51,221 nucleotides of DNA from Bacteroidetes/Chlorobi group bacterium MS-B_bin-24 (GTDB lineage Bacteria > Bacteroidota > Ignavibacteria > Kapaibacteriales > UBA2268): contig RCNO01000016.1 of the NCBI GenBank assembly GCA_003731685.1, forward strand, positions 1 to 51,221, read 5' to 3'. Shown piece after piece: positions 1-8,494 of this stretch. Position 1 is the stretch's first letter; every line of letters begins with the position of its first letter. Below the pieces are notes generated by a model that had not been told where the DNA came from, did not search any database, and saw nothing but the letters and a program-made list of their open reading frames with translations. The translations under genes and the position numbers were made by a program.

Positions 1-513
1 AAATTCAAGTTTTATGCTATCTTGGGGAAGAATTGTTTGCTTTGCTTCCGAAACCGTAGAAGTTTTGACTTGAAGAGTGTCTGATGTTTTAATTGTCTCT
101 AATGGTTTGATTTCTTCAGGTTCGTAAAAGAAAGTAAAATAAATTATTGCAAGGAAAGAGATGAACAATCCGCCGTAGACAAAATAGAGGATAGTGTTGA
201 GTTGTTTTGCAGTATATCGAAATTTTCGTTTGGTATGTGCAATAATTATTGGGGATTCATTTTCTTCGACAGCAAGGGGTTTGTGTTTGAAAATCGTTTC
301 CAATTGTTGTTGAAAATCGGACAAGTTTAGTCCAAGAAATTCAATATATTCTTTGGTGAAAGATTCCATATAAATTTGGTCAAGGTAATTGAAATTCCCA
401 TCTTCGATTGCTTTTAAAACAGGTTCACGAATTTTGGTCGCTTCGGAGACATCCCGTAAGGTAAGATTCTTACTTTCTCGGGTTCGTTTTAGTATTTCGG
501 AAATATTCTCCAT
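1..513 (-). CDS. RodZ-like helix-turn-helix membrane protein (C-terminus beyond window)
   Basis: The reverse strand is open from an ATG at 513 to the window edge, giving 171 residues with no stop. The N-terminus (MENISEILKRTRESKNLTLR) and the following 65 or so residues look like the HTH_25 helix-turn-helix of RodZ-type proteins. After a basic stretch (residues about 105-110) comes one hydrophobic segment (about residues 117-138, LYFVYGGLFISFLAIIYFTF), then a Thr/Lys-rich extracytoplasmic start. This cytoplasmic HTH, single membrane span and periplasmic tail is the RodZ layout. RodZ links MreB to the cell-wall elongation machinery. The family assignment is inferred, because the C-terminal domain is missing. 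It is divergent from the DUF2279 gene with only 46 nt between them. Confidence 0.75.
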   Translation of the reverse strand, partial: MENISEILKRTRESKNLTLRDVSEATKIREPVLKAIEDGNFNYLDQIYMESFTKEYIEFLGLNLSDFQQQLETIFKHKPLAVEENESPIIIAHTKRKFRYTAKQLNTILYFVYGGLFISFLAIIYFTFFYEPEEIKPLETIKTSDTLQVKTSTVSEAKQTILPQDSIKLEF

Positions 514-522
514 AAATTATGT

Positions 523-530
523 TATTTTTG
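523..530 (+). promoter_or_regulatory. TAnnTTTG-type -7 promoter element
   Basis: TATTTTTG matches the Bacteroidetes -7 consensus TAnnTTTG exactly and lies 29 nt before the ATG at 560, inside the short divergent spacer. No clear -33 TTTG is visible at the usual distance, so only half of the promoter is supported. Confidence 0.4.
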
Positions 531-559
531 TTACTTCGTGAAATCAAATTTAATTAAAA

Positions 560-1585
560 ATGGGTAAACAAAGGCGTAAGTCCTTTTTTTTATTACTACT
601 TCTTTTGGTAAACAAGTGTTTTCTACCTTACGAAAGCAAAGCAATAACCGACGATAGCCTCTATGTTTCATATAAAATCGCCGACAAACCTTTCTATCAT
701 ATTACTGGCACTAAAATTGAAAAGAATGCAAAAATCAAGCCAATTCCTGTGGCTATTTTTGCGGCTACTTATACTGGCATTTTTATAATTCAACATATTG
801 AGCAAAACCGAACGATTTGGAAGAACAAAGGCAGTTTCCATTTTGCCGAAGATGGTAAATATGCAATGTATCTTGATAAAGCAGGCCATTTTTATGGGAC
901 TTTTCTTCCATCCTATGTTCTTTCCCAGTCCCTTTTGGAATGCGGAATGAATTATAATTGGGCTGTTGTTGTTGGAACTCTGCTCGGAGTGGGTTATACA
1001 ACCTATGTGGAAATTTTGGATGGATTTGCAAAGGATTGGGGCTTTTCGCCATCGGATTTTTACGCCGATATTGCGGGGGGATTGTTCTTTTTGGGTTATT
1101 CTTACATTCCATTTATGCAGAATTTCACTCCAAAGTTTATGTATTTCCCGCCTCGGTGGTTTAATTCCTATTCCCGGAAACCTTCATCAATGTTTATCGA
1201 TGATTATAGTGCCCAAACTTTCTGGCTGAGTATAAATTTGCAGAATATTTTGCCCGAAAAAATTGGAAAGTATATTCCAAAATGGCTCGATATCTCATTT
1301 GGTTATGCTGTTAGGAATTTGTGTAATCCCCTTGATACCTCATTACGATGTAATCCCGAGTTGTCCGAACCCGTTTATCCCTATGTTTGGGGCAATCGAA
1401 AACTTATTATTGCATTAGATTATGACCTTGTTAAATTACTGCCCGATGGGGGGCATTTCTGGAACTGGCTAAAGCAATCCTTGAATTACTTTAAATTGCC
1501 CAGCCCAGCAATAGAAATTGGCAAGCCGATTCGTTTTTATTTGTTGTATCCTTTTCCCATTCAAATAGGCTCGATGAAGTTTTAA
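560..1585 (+). CDS. DUF2279 (YfiM-like) secreted or envelope protein
   Basis: A 341-residue protein with an N-terminal signal sequence: basic start, hydrophobic run around residues 9-17, likely cleavage near SKA. The middle carries the DUF2279 hallmark: DKAGHFYGTFLPSYVLSQ (about residues 106-123), then a glycine-rich hydrophobic stretch, the acidic EILDGFAKDWGFSPSDFYAD block and a second hydrophobic segment. The C-terminal 150 residues read as alternating beta-strand-like sequence. DUF2279 proteins are predicted envelope proteins of unknown function, common in Bacteroidetes. It is divergent from the RodZ-like gene and followed by a glycosyltransferase after 50 nt, so an envelope role is plausible but not shown. 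Confidence 0.7.
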   Translation: MGKQRRKSFFLLLLLLVNKCFLPYESKAITDDSLYVSYKIADKPFYHITGTKIEKNAKIKPIPVAIFAATYTGIFIIQHIEQNRTIWKNKGSFHFAEDGKYAMYLDKAGHFYGTFLPSYVLSQSLLECGMNYNWAVVVGTLLGVGYTTYVEILDGFAKDWGFSPSDFYADIAGGLFFLGYSYIPFMQNFTPKFMYFPPRWFNSYSRKPSSMFIDDYSAQTFWLSINLQNILPEKIGKYIPKWLDISFGYAVRNLCNPLDTSLRCNPELSEPVYPYVWGNRKLIIALDYDLVKLLPDGGHFWNWLKQSLNYFKLPSPAIEIGKPIRFYLLYPFPIQIGSMKF

Positions 1586-1635
1586 TTCCTTGAATTTTAT
1601 TAAGTTTGCTTTTTATATATTTAATTATTGATTAA

Positions 1636-2457
1636 ATGCGTAGCGAGAGTAACAAAGTTTTTTCCCAAGAATTACTTAGCCCAAACCAGTTGGTTCAAAC
1701 AGATAAGGCAAAGAAGTTAAATTATCATCCTAAAATAAGCATCATTATCCCTGTGTATCAGGAAGAAAAGATACTTCCATTTGTTTTGAAAAATTATAAC
1801 CAATCACTTCTTAGGAAGTATCTTGCAGAACTCATTGTGAGCGACGGCGGTAGTTCCGACAATTCGGTCGAAATAGCACGGAATTTTGCCCATAAGGTTG
1901 TGGTTCATCAAGAATCCCGTCGTCAAACCATTGCGGAAGGTCGCAATCGTGGAGCTGAAATTGCCCGGGGAGACTTGCTTGTTTTTATTAACGCCGATAC
2001 TGTTCCATCGGACATTGAAAAGTTTTTATCCTATATTTTGAATTGGCATTTGAACGCAAAAGATGAAATAGCACTTGCTGTTAAGGTTCGTGGTTCTCCG
2101 GGCGAGGAGATTTGGAAAGACCGGTTGTTTTATTTTTTCCATAATAATTATGTGCGTTTGCTAAACTTTGTTGGAATTGGAATGGGGCGGGGAGAATGCC
2201 AAGTGGTTCGCAAGGAGGCTTTTTGGAGAGTTGGTGGTTATAAACCGGAAATTACTGCTGGGGAAGATTTTGACCTTTACAAGAGGTTGAGGAAGATTGG
2301 GAAAATCCGTTTTGTTGATGAAGTTTGCGTTTATGAATCTCCGCGTAGATTTAGGAAATATGGCTATTTTCGTATTCTTGTTCGCTGGCTATTGAATGGA
2401 CTTTCGGTTATGTTTTTGAAAAAATCCTATTCAAGTGATTGGGAACCTGTTAGATAA
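1636..2457 (+). CDS. Family 2 glycosyltransferase
   Basis: A 273-residue GT-A-fold enzyme. After a 30-residue leader, the fold starts with KISIIIPVYQEE (residues 33-44), the nucleotide-binding DGGSSDNS (70-77) and a GRNRGAEIARGDLLVF block ending in NAD (119-121), where the metal-binding D-x-D normally lies. Later come a GEDFDL motif with the likely catalytic acid, and RRFRKYGYFRILVRW. The tail resembles the small soluble GT2 enzymes grouped as TIGR04283 rather than processive synthases. No membrane-spanning tail is evident beyond a modest hydrophobic stretch near the end. Donor and acceptor cannot be read from sequence. It sits 19 nt upstream of the giant activase-like gene, probably on one transcript. 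Confidence 0.85.
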   Translation: MRSESNKVFSQELLSPNQLVQTDKAKKLNYHPKISIIIPVYQEEKILPFVLKNYNQSLLRKYLAELIVSDGGSSDNSVEIARNFAHKVVVHQESRRQTIAEGRNRGAEIARGDLLVFINADTVPSDIEKFLSYILNWHLNAKDEIALAVKVRGSPGEEIWKDRLFYFFHNNYVRLLNFVGIGMGRGECQVVRKEAFWRVGGYKPEITAGEDFDLYKRLRKIGKIRFVDEVCVYESPRRFRKYGYFRILVRWLLNGLSVMFLKKSYSSDWEPVR

Positions 2458-2476
2458 TTTAGAGTGGTAATCTTTT

Positions 2477-5400
2477 ATGGATAGATTTTTTGGTGCCTGT
2501 ATAGGTGCTTCGACAATTTCAATTGTTGAACTTAAATCGGACTCAAAGGGTGGTTTTGTAATTCAAAATGTGATTTCGCGGAGCCATTATGGTTTACCGC
2601 GAGAAATTTTTGAAAAACTTATCTTGGAGCTTCGGATTGAAAATTTCCCCATTGTTGTAACAGGGCGAAAAATTCGCAATGTTATTAATCTTCCAAACAT
2701 TTCCGAGGTCGAAGCAACAGAGATTGCATTTAAGCATTTATTTCATTCGAAAGATAATTTCTCGGCAATTGCCTCTTTGGGAAGCGAAACCTTCATCGTT
2801 TACATCCTTGATAGAAATGGCAATGTTGTAGATGTCGTAACTCGTAATCAGTGTGCATCGGGGACGGGAGAATTTTTCCTCCAACAAATCAAAAGAATGA
2901 ATATTGGCTTGGAGGATTTAAACAAGTTTCAGAATAATGTTTCACCATACAAGGTTTCGGGAAGATGTTCAGTTTTTTGCAAATCCGATTGCACTCACGC
3001 ATTGAACAAGGGCGTTCCGAAAGATGAAGTTCTTGCAGGTCTTGCTCAGATGATGGCTGGCAAGGTCGAAGAACTTTTATATAAAGTTCCAAAGGGGAAA
3101 GTTTTGCTTGTCGGTGGCGTAGCGAAAAATCAGTTAGTGATTAAGTTCTTGCAACAGAAGGATTTTGAGTTTGTAATTCCCAAGGAAGCTACTTATTTCG
3201 AGGCTTTGGGGGCAGGAATATATTGCTTAAATCACCATAAATCATTGAAATGGGATTATTGCAATTTATTTTTGAACAAGGAAAGTTCATTTGTTTTTCA
3301 CAAGCCCATTTACGAGTACCGCGATTTGGTGGAATTTAAAACTTTGGAGCGTGGCGAAGCCAAAGATGGCGATGTTTGCATACTGGGCCTTGATGTTGGT
3401 TCCACAACAACCAAAGGGGTTATTATTCGGGTCGCGGACAATAAGATTTTAGCATCGTCATATCTCTATACACACGGAGAACCAATTAAGGCTGCCCGAA
3501 AGGTTTATGCTGAGTTGGCTCGCCAAGTTGGTAACAAGAAAATAAAGATTGTTGGCTTGGGAACTACAGGTTCCGGAAGGCAAGTAACAGGTTTACACGC
3601 TCTTACCCGAGGTGTTTTTAATGAAATCATTGCCCATGCTACTGCAGCATTGTATTTCGACCCAAATGTCGATACAATTTTGGAAATTGGTGGGCAAGAT
3701 GCCAAATATACTTACCTTGTTAATAAAGTTCCAGCCGATTATGCAATGAACGAAGCTTGCTCGGCGGGAACCGGCTCTTTTATCGAAGAGGCAGTATTTG
3801 AAGCTTTTGGGATACGCACTGAGGAAATAGAAGCAATAGCCCTCGAAGCAAAAAATCCCCCGAATTTCAGTGACCAGTGCGCTGCGTTCATTAGTTCCGA
3901 TATTAAAACTGCTCTCAATGAAAACATTAGCCGCGAAGACATAATCGCAGGCTTGGTGTATTCGATTTGTCTGAATTACATAAACAGAGTAAAAGGGAAT
4001 CGTCAGGTTGGCGATGTCGTTTTTATGCAAGGAGGTGTTTGCTACAACAAAGCAATTCCGATTGCAATGGCTGGCTTGCTGGGGAAAAAGATTATCGTTC
4101 CACCAGAACCCGGACTGATGGGGGCATTTGGTGTTGCGTTGCAAGTCAAAGAAAAGATTCAACTTGGTTTGCTCGAACCTCAAGATTTTTCTCTCGCTGA
4201 ACTTGCCAACCGCCAAGTTGAGTATAAAACTCCGTTTATTTGTATGGGTGGGAAGGAAAAATGCGATTTGCGTTGCTCAATAAATCGTATTGTTATCAAT
4301 GGGAAAACTTTTCCTTTCGGTGGCGCCTGTAACAAGTTCTACAATCTAATTTACAATAAAAGCTATTCAATCGAGGAATTCGATTTTGTTAGCAAAAGAA
4401 ATTCTATTTTATACAGAAACTCTGTAATTTCTTCTGCTTCTACGAATGGCACCAAAACAGTTGGATTAAATCTTTCTTATCATAATTATACACTTCTGCC
4501 CTTATTTACCCACTTTTTTACAAAAATAGGATTTCGAGTTATTCTGCCCGATTATCCGGACCCGAGGGGTTTCGATAGGGAATACACAAGCTTTTGTTTT
4601 CCCGCTCAGCTCTCTCTTTGTATGTTCCAGAATCTTTTGGATAAAAATCCCGACTACATTTTCCTGCCCGAAATTTTTGAAATGTGGACCGAAGGAGAAA
4701 CTTCGCAGAGACTGGATTTCAATAGTAGTTGTGTTTTTGTCAGTGGCGAACCTTTCTATTTAAAGCAGGCTTTTAAGGATTATGACCTCGAAAGTAAAAT
4801 AATAACAAGGTATTTTAACTTTGCCAATGGTTATGAGCCCGAAGAAGGGAAATTCATTGATATTGCTAAACAATTGGGTATCGAGGAAAGTTTGGCCATT
4901 GAAGCATATCGAGAGGCTCTCGAGTGGCAAAGGAATTTCCAGAGGGAAATTAAAGAAGAGAGCGAAAAATTTCTGAATTTTCTCCGTGAGAACCCAGAAA
5001 AGTTTGCAGTAGTTTTGGTTGGTCGTCCTTATAATTCGTTCACAAGTTTTGCAAATAAAGGAGTGCCGCAAAAATTTGCCAGTCGTGGCGTCTATATAAT
5101 TCCTTTTGAATTTCTGCCTCTTAGCGATTACAAACTTGACGAAAGCCAGTTTTGGGAATCGGGTAAAAAGATTTTAAAGGCTGCAAAAGCAATTCGGGAC
5201 AACGAGCAGTTGTTCCCAGTGTACATAACTAATTTTTCGTGTGGTCCCGATTCCCTTTTGGTTCCTCAATTCCGCCAGATCATTGGAACAAAACCATCGT
5301 TGACTTTGGAACTCGACCAGCATACTGCCGATGCAGGTATTAACACGAGAATTGATGCTTTTTTGGATATCGTCGAGAATTATCTCGCAGTCAAAAAACA

Positions 5401-6799
5401 TCTCAAAGCTGAAAGCAAAGAATTCCGAATAGCTGAAATTGAGTTTTCCGGCGATGACTCATTTTTCGTTTGTTCCGATGGCAAGAAAATCCCGCTTCGT
5501 AGCAAAGAGATTGATGTGCTAATCCCTTCGATGGGCGACCTTGCTGCGCCAATGTTTGCTTCTGCACTTCGAGGCTTGGGATTTAATGCAAAGCCTATGC
5601 CCGAAAGCAACCCCGAAATATTAAAACTTGCCCGTAGCGTTGCAACGGGAAAGGAATGCCTTCCTCTTTTGCTTTTGGTTGGGCATTTGTTGAATTACCT
5701 TGAAAATATTTGGGATAGGAAGCAGAAGATAGCATATTTCATTGTTCAGGGGGCGGGAAATTGTCGTCTTGGGCAATATCCAGTGTTTATACGCAACTTA
5801 ATTAGAAGCCGTAGGATTCCAGATGTTGCAACTTTGGTCTTAATGAACGAAGACGGATTTGCTGGCTTGGGGAGCGATTTCGCTTTGCGTGGTATTCAGG
5901 CAATTATTGCAAGCGATGTCCTCGACGATATTCACAGTGCAATTATGGCTAATGCTGTCGACCCAGACAAAGGTTTGGAAATTTTTAAGCAAGAATACGA
6001 AAGGCTTTTAAATTACTTTGAATTTTCGCCAAAGAAAATATATAAAGGTTTAAAGTTATTTGCAAAAAATATTCGCGAAAAGATACCAAGCAAAATCCCG
6101 ATTAATAAATCCCGTTATATAGCCCTTGTAGGGGAAATTTATGTTCGGCGCGACCATTTTGCCCATAGATATCTAAATCGCTATTTTGCTTCGAAAGGTT
6201 TCGTCTTAAAGGATGCATATATTAGCGAATGGATTTTCTATGTCGATTATCTTTTGAAGCTCAAATTGCTTGAACCCGAAACTGATTTTCGCAAAAAATT
6301 GGAGCGCTGGACAAGGGTTCTTTTTATGCGAATTGCTGAACACAAAATAAAAAAGATTTTGTCCTATTCGGGATATTATGAGTATTCCAAGACATTGATT
6401 GAGCCGATATTGAATCATAGTAAGCACATTATTCCTTTGGAATACAAAGGTGAGCCGGGTTTGACTCTTGGAGTTGCTTTAAAAGAGTTACTCGAAAAAT
6501 ACTGCGGGGTAATTAATGTTGGACCATTTAGCTGTATGCCAACAAGATTTGCCGAGGCGGTGAGTGTCCCCGAAATGAAAGTAATAAACAAGATACAAGC
6601 CCGCCGATTGAACGAGCCTGATTACGATTTGCCCTTGTTCATCGATAGAAACTATTCTTTGCCTTTCCTAACAATTGAAACCGATGGTAATCCCTATCCA
6701 CAAGTTATCGAGGCAAAACTTGAATCTTTTGTTCTAAAAGCTGAAAGAACAGCAAAAATTATGGAAGAATTGAAAATGAATGGTAAATTTAAAGGATAA
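2477..6799 (+). CDS. Giant acyl-CoA dehydratase activase-related protein (two BadF/BcrA ATPase modules + DUF2229)
   Basis: A 1440-residue fusion. Module 1 (about residues 1-255) is an ASKHA ATPase with NQCASGTG (C126) and GRCSVFCKSDC (C164, C168, C172). Module 2 (about 300-560) repeats the fold with LGLDVGSTTTKG, NEACSAGTG (C428) and FSDQCAAF (C468). In characterised activases of 2-hydroxyacyl-CoA dehydratases the two Cys positions hold the [4Fe-4S] cluster at the dimer interface; both modules keep them. A Cys-containing linker (EKCDLRCS, GGACNKF) leads to a DUF2229 region (about 650-900, with VVLVGRPYNSF), then a dehydratase-subunit-like tail (PSMGDLAAPMFASALRGLG; GKECLPL). The family is widespread, and its substrate is unknown. 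No separate dehydratase subunits are nearby. purM starts 5 nt after its stop. Confidence 0.9.
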   Translation: MDRFFGACIGASTISIVELKSDSKGGFVIQNVISRSHYGLPREIFEKLILELRIENFPIVVTGRKIRNVINLPNISEVEATEIAFKHLFHSKDNFSAIASLGSETFIVYILDRNGNVVDVVTRNQCASGTGEFFLQQIKRMNIGLEDLNKFQNNVSPYKVSGRCSVFCKSDCTHALNKGVPKDEVLAGLAQMMAGKVEELLYKVPKGKVLLVGGVAKNQLVIKFLQQKDFEFVIPKEATYFEALGAGIYCLNHHKSLKWDYCNLFLNKESSFVFHKPIYEYRDLVEFKTLERGEAKDGDVCILGLDVGSTTTKGVIIRVADNKILASSYLYTHGEPIKAARKVYAELARQVGNKKIKIVGLGTTGSGRQVTGLHALTRGVFNEIIAHATAALYFDPNVDTILEIGGQDAKYTYLVNKVPADYAMNEACSAGTGSFIEEAVFEAFGIRTEEIEAIALEAKNPPNFSDQCAAFISSDIKTALNENISREDIIAGLVYSICLNYINRVKGNRQVGDVVFMQGGVCYNKAIPIAMAGLLGKKIIVPPEPGLMGAFGVALQVKEKIQLGLLEPQDFSLAELANRQVEYKTPFICMGGKEKCDLRCSINRIVINGKTFPFGGACNKFYNLIYNKSYSIEEFDFVSKRNSILYRNSVISSASTNGTKTVGLNLSYHNYTLLPLFTHFFTKIGFRVILPDYPDPRGFDREYTSFCFPAQLSLCMFQNLLDKNPDYIFLPEIFEMWTEGETSQRLDFNSSCVFVSGEPFYLKQAFKDYDLESKIITRYFNFANGYEPEEGKFIDIAKQLGIEESLAIEAYREALEWQRNFQREIKEESEKFLNFLRENPEKFAVVLVGRPYNSFTSFANKGVPQKFASRGVYIIPFEFLPLSDYKLDESQFWESGKKILKAAKAIRDNEQLFPVYITNFSCGPDSLLVPQFRQIIGTKPSLTLELDQHTADAGINTRIDAFLDIVENYLAVKKHLKAESKEFRIAEIEFSGDDSFFVCSDGKKIPLRSKEIDVLIPSMGDLAAPMFASALRGLGFNAKPMPESNPEILKLARSVATGKECLPLLLLVGHLLNYLENIWDRKQKIAYFIVQGAGNCRLGQYPVFIRNLIRSRRIPDVATLVLMNEDGFAGLGSDFALRGIQAIIASDVLDDIHSAIMANAVDPDKGLEIFKQEYERLLNYFEFSPKKIYKGLKLFAKNIREKIPSKIPINKSRYIALVGEIYVRRDHFAHRYLNRYFASKGFVLKDAYISEWIFYVDYLLKLKLLEPETDFRKKLERWTRVLFMRIAEHKIKKILSYSGYYEYSKTLIEPILNHSKHIIPLEYKGEPGLTLGVALKELLEKYCGVINVGPFSCMPTRFAEAVSVPEMKVINKIQARRLNEPDYDLPLFIDRNYSLPFLTIETDGNPYPQVIEAKLESFVLKAERTAKIMEELKMNGKFKG

Positions 6800-6803
6800 A
6801 AAT

Positions 6804-7796
6804 ATGAATTCGACTTACAAACAGAGTGGAGTGGACATTGAAGCCGGAGAAAAAGTTGTTGAAATGATAAAATCTCTGGTTCGGACAACTTACAGTCCAA
6901 AAGTTTTGAGCGACTTGGGGCTTTTTGGTGGATTTTACGATGCAAGATTTAGCGAATACGAACATCCTGTCCTGATTTCGAGCACTGATGGTGTTGGCAC
7001 GAAGTTGAAGATTGCGTTTATGATGAACAAGCACGATACAATTGGGCAGTGTCTTGTAAATCATTGCGTAAACGATATTTTGACTGCCGGGGCAAAGCCA
7101 TTGTTTTTTCTGGATTATTTTGCCACGGGTAAATTGGATGTTGAAGTAGCTTACCAAGTTGTTAGTGGCTTAGTCAAAGCTTGTAAAGAAAACGACTGTG
7201 CTTTAATTGGGGGCGAGACAGCCGAAATGCCATCGTTTTATTCCGAAGGCGAATATGATTTGTCTGGTACAATCGTTGGCGTGGTAGATAAAAAGCAGAT
7301 AATCGATGGCTCAAAGGTGCAAAAAGGGGATGTTCTGATTGGTCTTGCATCCAATGGCTTGCATACAAATGGATATTCTCTCGCTCGAAATGTTCTTTTG
7401 AAAAAATTCCGAGTCGACGAATTTTTTCCTGAACTTGAAAATACATTAGGCAACGAACTTCTTAAAGTTCATAAGTCATATTTTAAAATTGTTTATCCTT
7501 TGATCGAAAAAGGGTTTATTAACGGAATTTCTCATATTACTGGTGGTGGTATTTTGGGGAATACAAAGCGAATTATACCAAGAGGACTTAGCCTGAAGAT
7601 TAATTGGACAGCTTGGGAACCCCCAGCCATTTTCAAACTTATCCAAGAGGTTGGAAATGTTGACGATGAGGAGATGCGGAACGTTTTCAATCTTGGTATT
7701 GGAATGATTTTGGTTGTTTCCGAAAATAATCTCGACAAAGTAATTAGTGAAATCGAGGGGAAAGAGCAATTTTTCGTAATCGGCGAGGTCTATTGA
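6804..7796 (+). CDS. purM: Phosphoribosylformylglycinamidine cyclo-ligase (AIR synthase)
   Basis: PurM converts FGAM to aminoimidazole ribotide with ATP, the fifth step of purine synthesis. The start chosen is the ATG at 6804, which has AAAGGA 7 nt upstream and gives the family N-terminus MNSTYKQSGVDIEAGEK. An in-frame ATG at 6780 would overlap the upstream gene. The 330-residue length is normal. Visible motifs are STDGVGTKLKIA, HCVNDILTAGAKPLFFLDYF, LIGGETAEMPSFY, GLASNGLHTNGYSLAR and ISHITGGGILGN, all standard for PurM. It follows the activase gene by 4 nt and overlaps the convergent M50 gene by 7 nt. No other pur genes are in the window. Confidence 0.96.
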   Translation: MNSTYKQSGVDIEAGEKVVEMIKSLVRTTYSPKVLSDLGLFGGFYDARFSEYEHPVLISSTDGVGTKLKIAFMMNKHDTIGQCLVNHCVNDILTAGAKPLFFLDYFATGKLDVEVAYQVVSGLVKACKENDCALIGGETAEMPSFYSEGEYDLSGTIVGVVDKKQIIDGSKVQKGDVLIGLASNGLHTNGYSLARNVLLKKFRVDEFFPELENTLGNELLKVHKSYFKIVYPLIEKGFINGISHITGGGILGNTKRIIPRGLSLKINWTAWEPPAIFKLIQEVGNVDDEEMRNVFNLGIGMILVVSENNLDKVISEIEGKEQFFVIGEVY

Positions 7797-8491
7797 TTTT
7801 TTAAAGCATTTTTTAAAGATAAAATAAACAGAATCAAAGTAAGAACAATTATCAAACCACCCCAAAACCAATTTGGAAGAAATAAATTTTGTGCGACTAT
7901 TTCTGTATCTGATGCAAAGGAAGATTGATTAACTATTCCACTTTTTGAAAACAAATATCCCATACTCAAGTAAACACTCACAAAGGCTTGTATTCCAATA
8001 GTTTGTGCTGTAACGACCGAAAGTTTTTCTTTTTTACCCAAAGCAACGAGTGCAAAAAATATGGAAATTCCTAAAAGAAAGACAAATCCAAATAAGTTTC
8101 TGACCCAATGGATTAAGCTTATAAAGATTGAAAATGAAAGGAGAAGCAAAAGAAATTTTACAATTTTTAAATTTTTGGAATAAGAAATAAAGAAATAACC
8201 AACAATAGGCGGGAAGATAGGACCACTTAAAGCAACCAAAGCACTTTTAAGGTTTGCCGATTGAAGAGGCAAGGTGTGGTAGGCAATACCGCTGCCATCG
8301 GCAAAGATTTCGATTTTCACCACACTCCCACCTACCAAAATCGCAGCAAGGCTATGTCCAATTTCGTGAAACCAAGTGCTAAGGAGGATAAAAGGATAGA
8401 TTATCATTCTACCTATTGGAAACTGAATCCAGATGATATTGAAAAGTAGGATAAAAAACGGAAAGGGAAGATATGAGCGAGACTTTTGCAT
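7790..8491 (-). CDS. M50-type membrane metalloprotease
   Basis: A 233-residue integral membrane protein. The first hydrophobic helices are followed by TWFHEIGHSLAAILVGG, in which HEIGH (residues 42-46) is the zinc-binding, catalytic HExxH of intramembrane site-2-type proteases. Further hydrophobic segments follow at about residues 80-105, 112-132, 136-150, 160-180 and 205-228. The sequence resembles M50B-like proteins, which lack PDZ domains. The second zinc-ligand motif (usually NPDG-like) is not obvious, so activity is not certain. The ATG lies 3 nt after the recN stop, so the two are probably co-transcribed; no functional link is implied. Its 3' end overlaps purM convergently. Confidence 0.8.
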   Translation of the reverse strand: MQKSRSYLPFPFFILLFNIIWIQFPIGRMIIYPFILLSTWFHEIGHSLAAILVGGSVVKIEIFADGSGIAYHTLPLQSANLKSALVALSGPIFPPIVGYFFISYSKNLKIVKFLLLLLSFSIFISLIHWVRNLFGFVFLLGISIFFALVALGKKEKLSVVTAQTIGIQAFVSVYLSMGYLFSKSGIVNQSSFASDTEIVAQNLFLPNWFWGGLIIVLTLILFILSLKNALKNQ

Positions 8492-8494
8492 TTG

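Noticed and set aside
3593-4216. A 207-residue open frame on the minus strand inside the giant activase gene
   Set aside because: It is the antisense shadow of conserved coding sequence and resembles no protein family; the plus-strand motifs are unmistakable.
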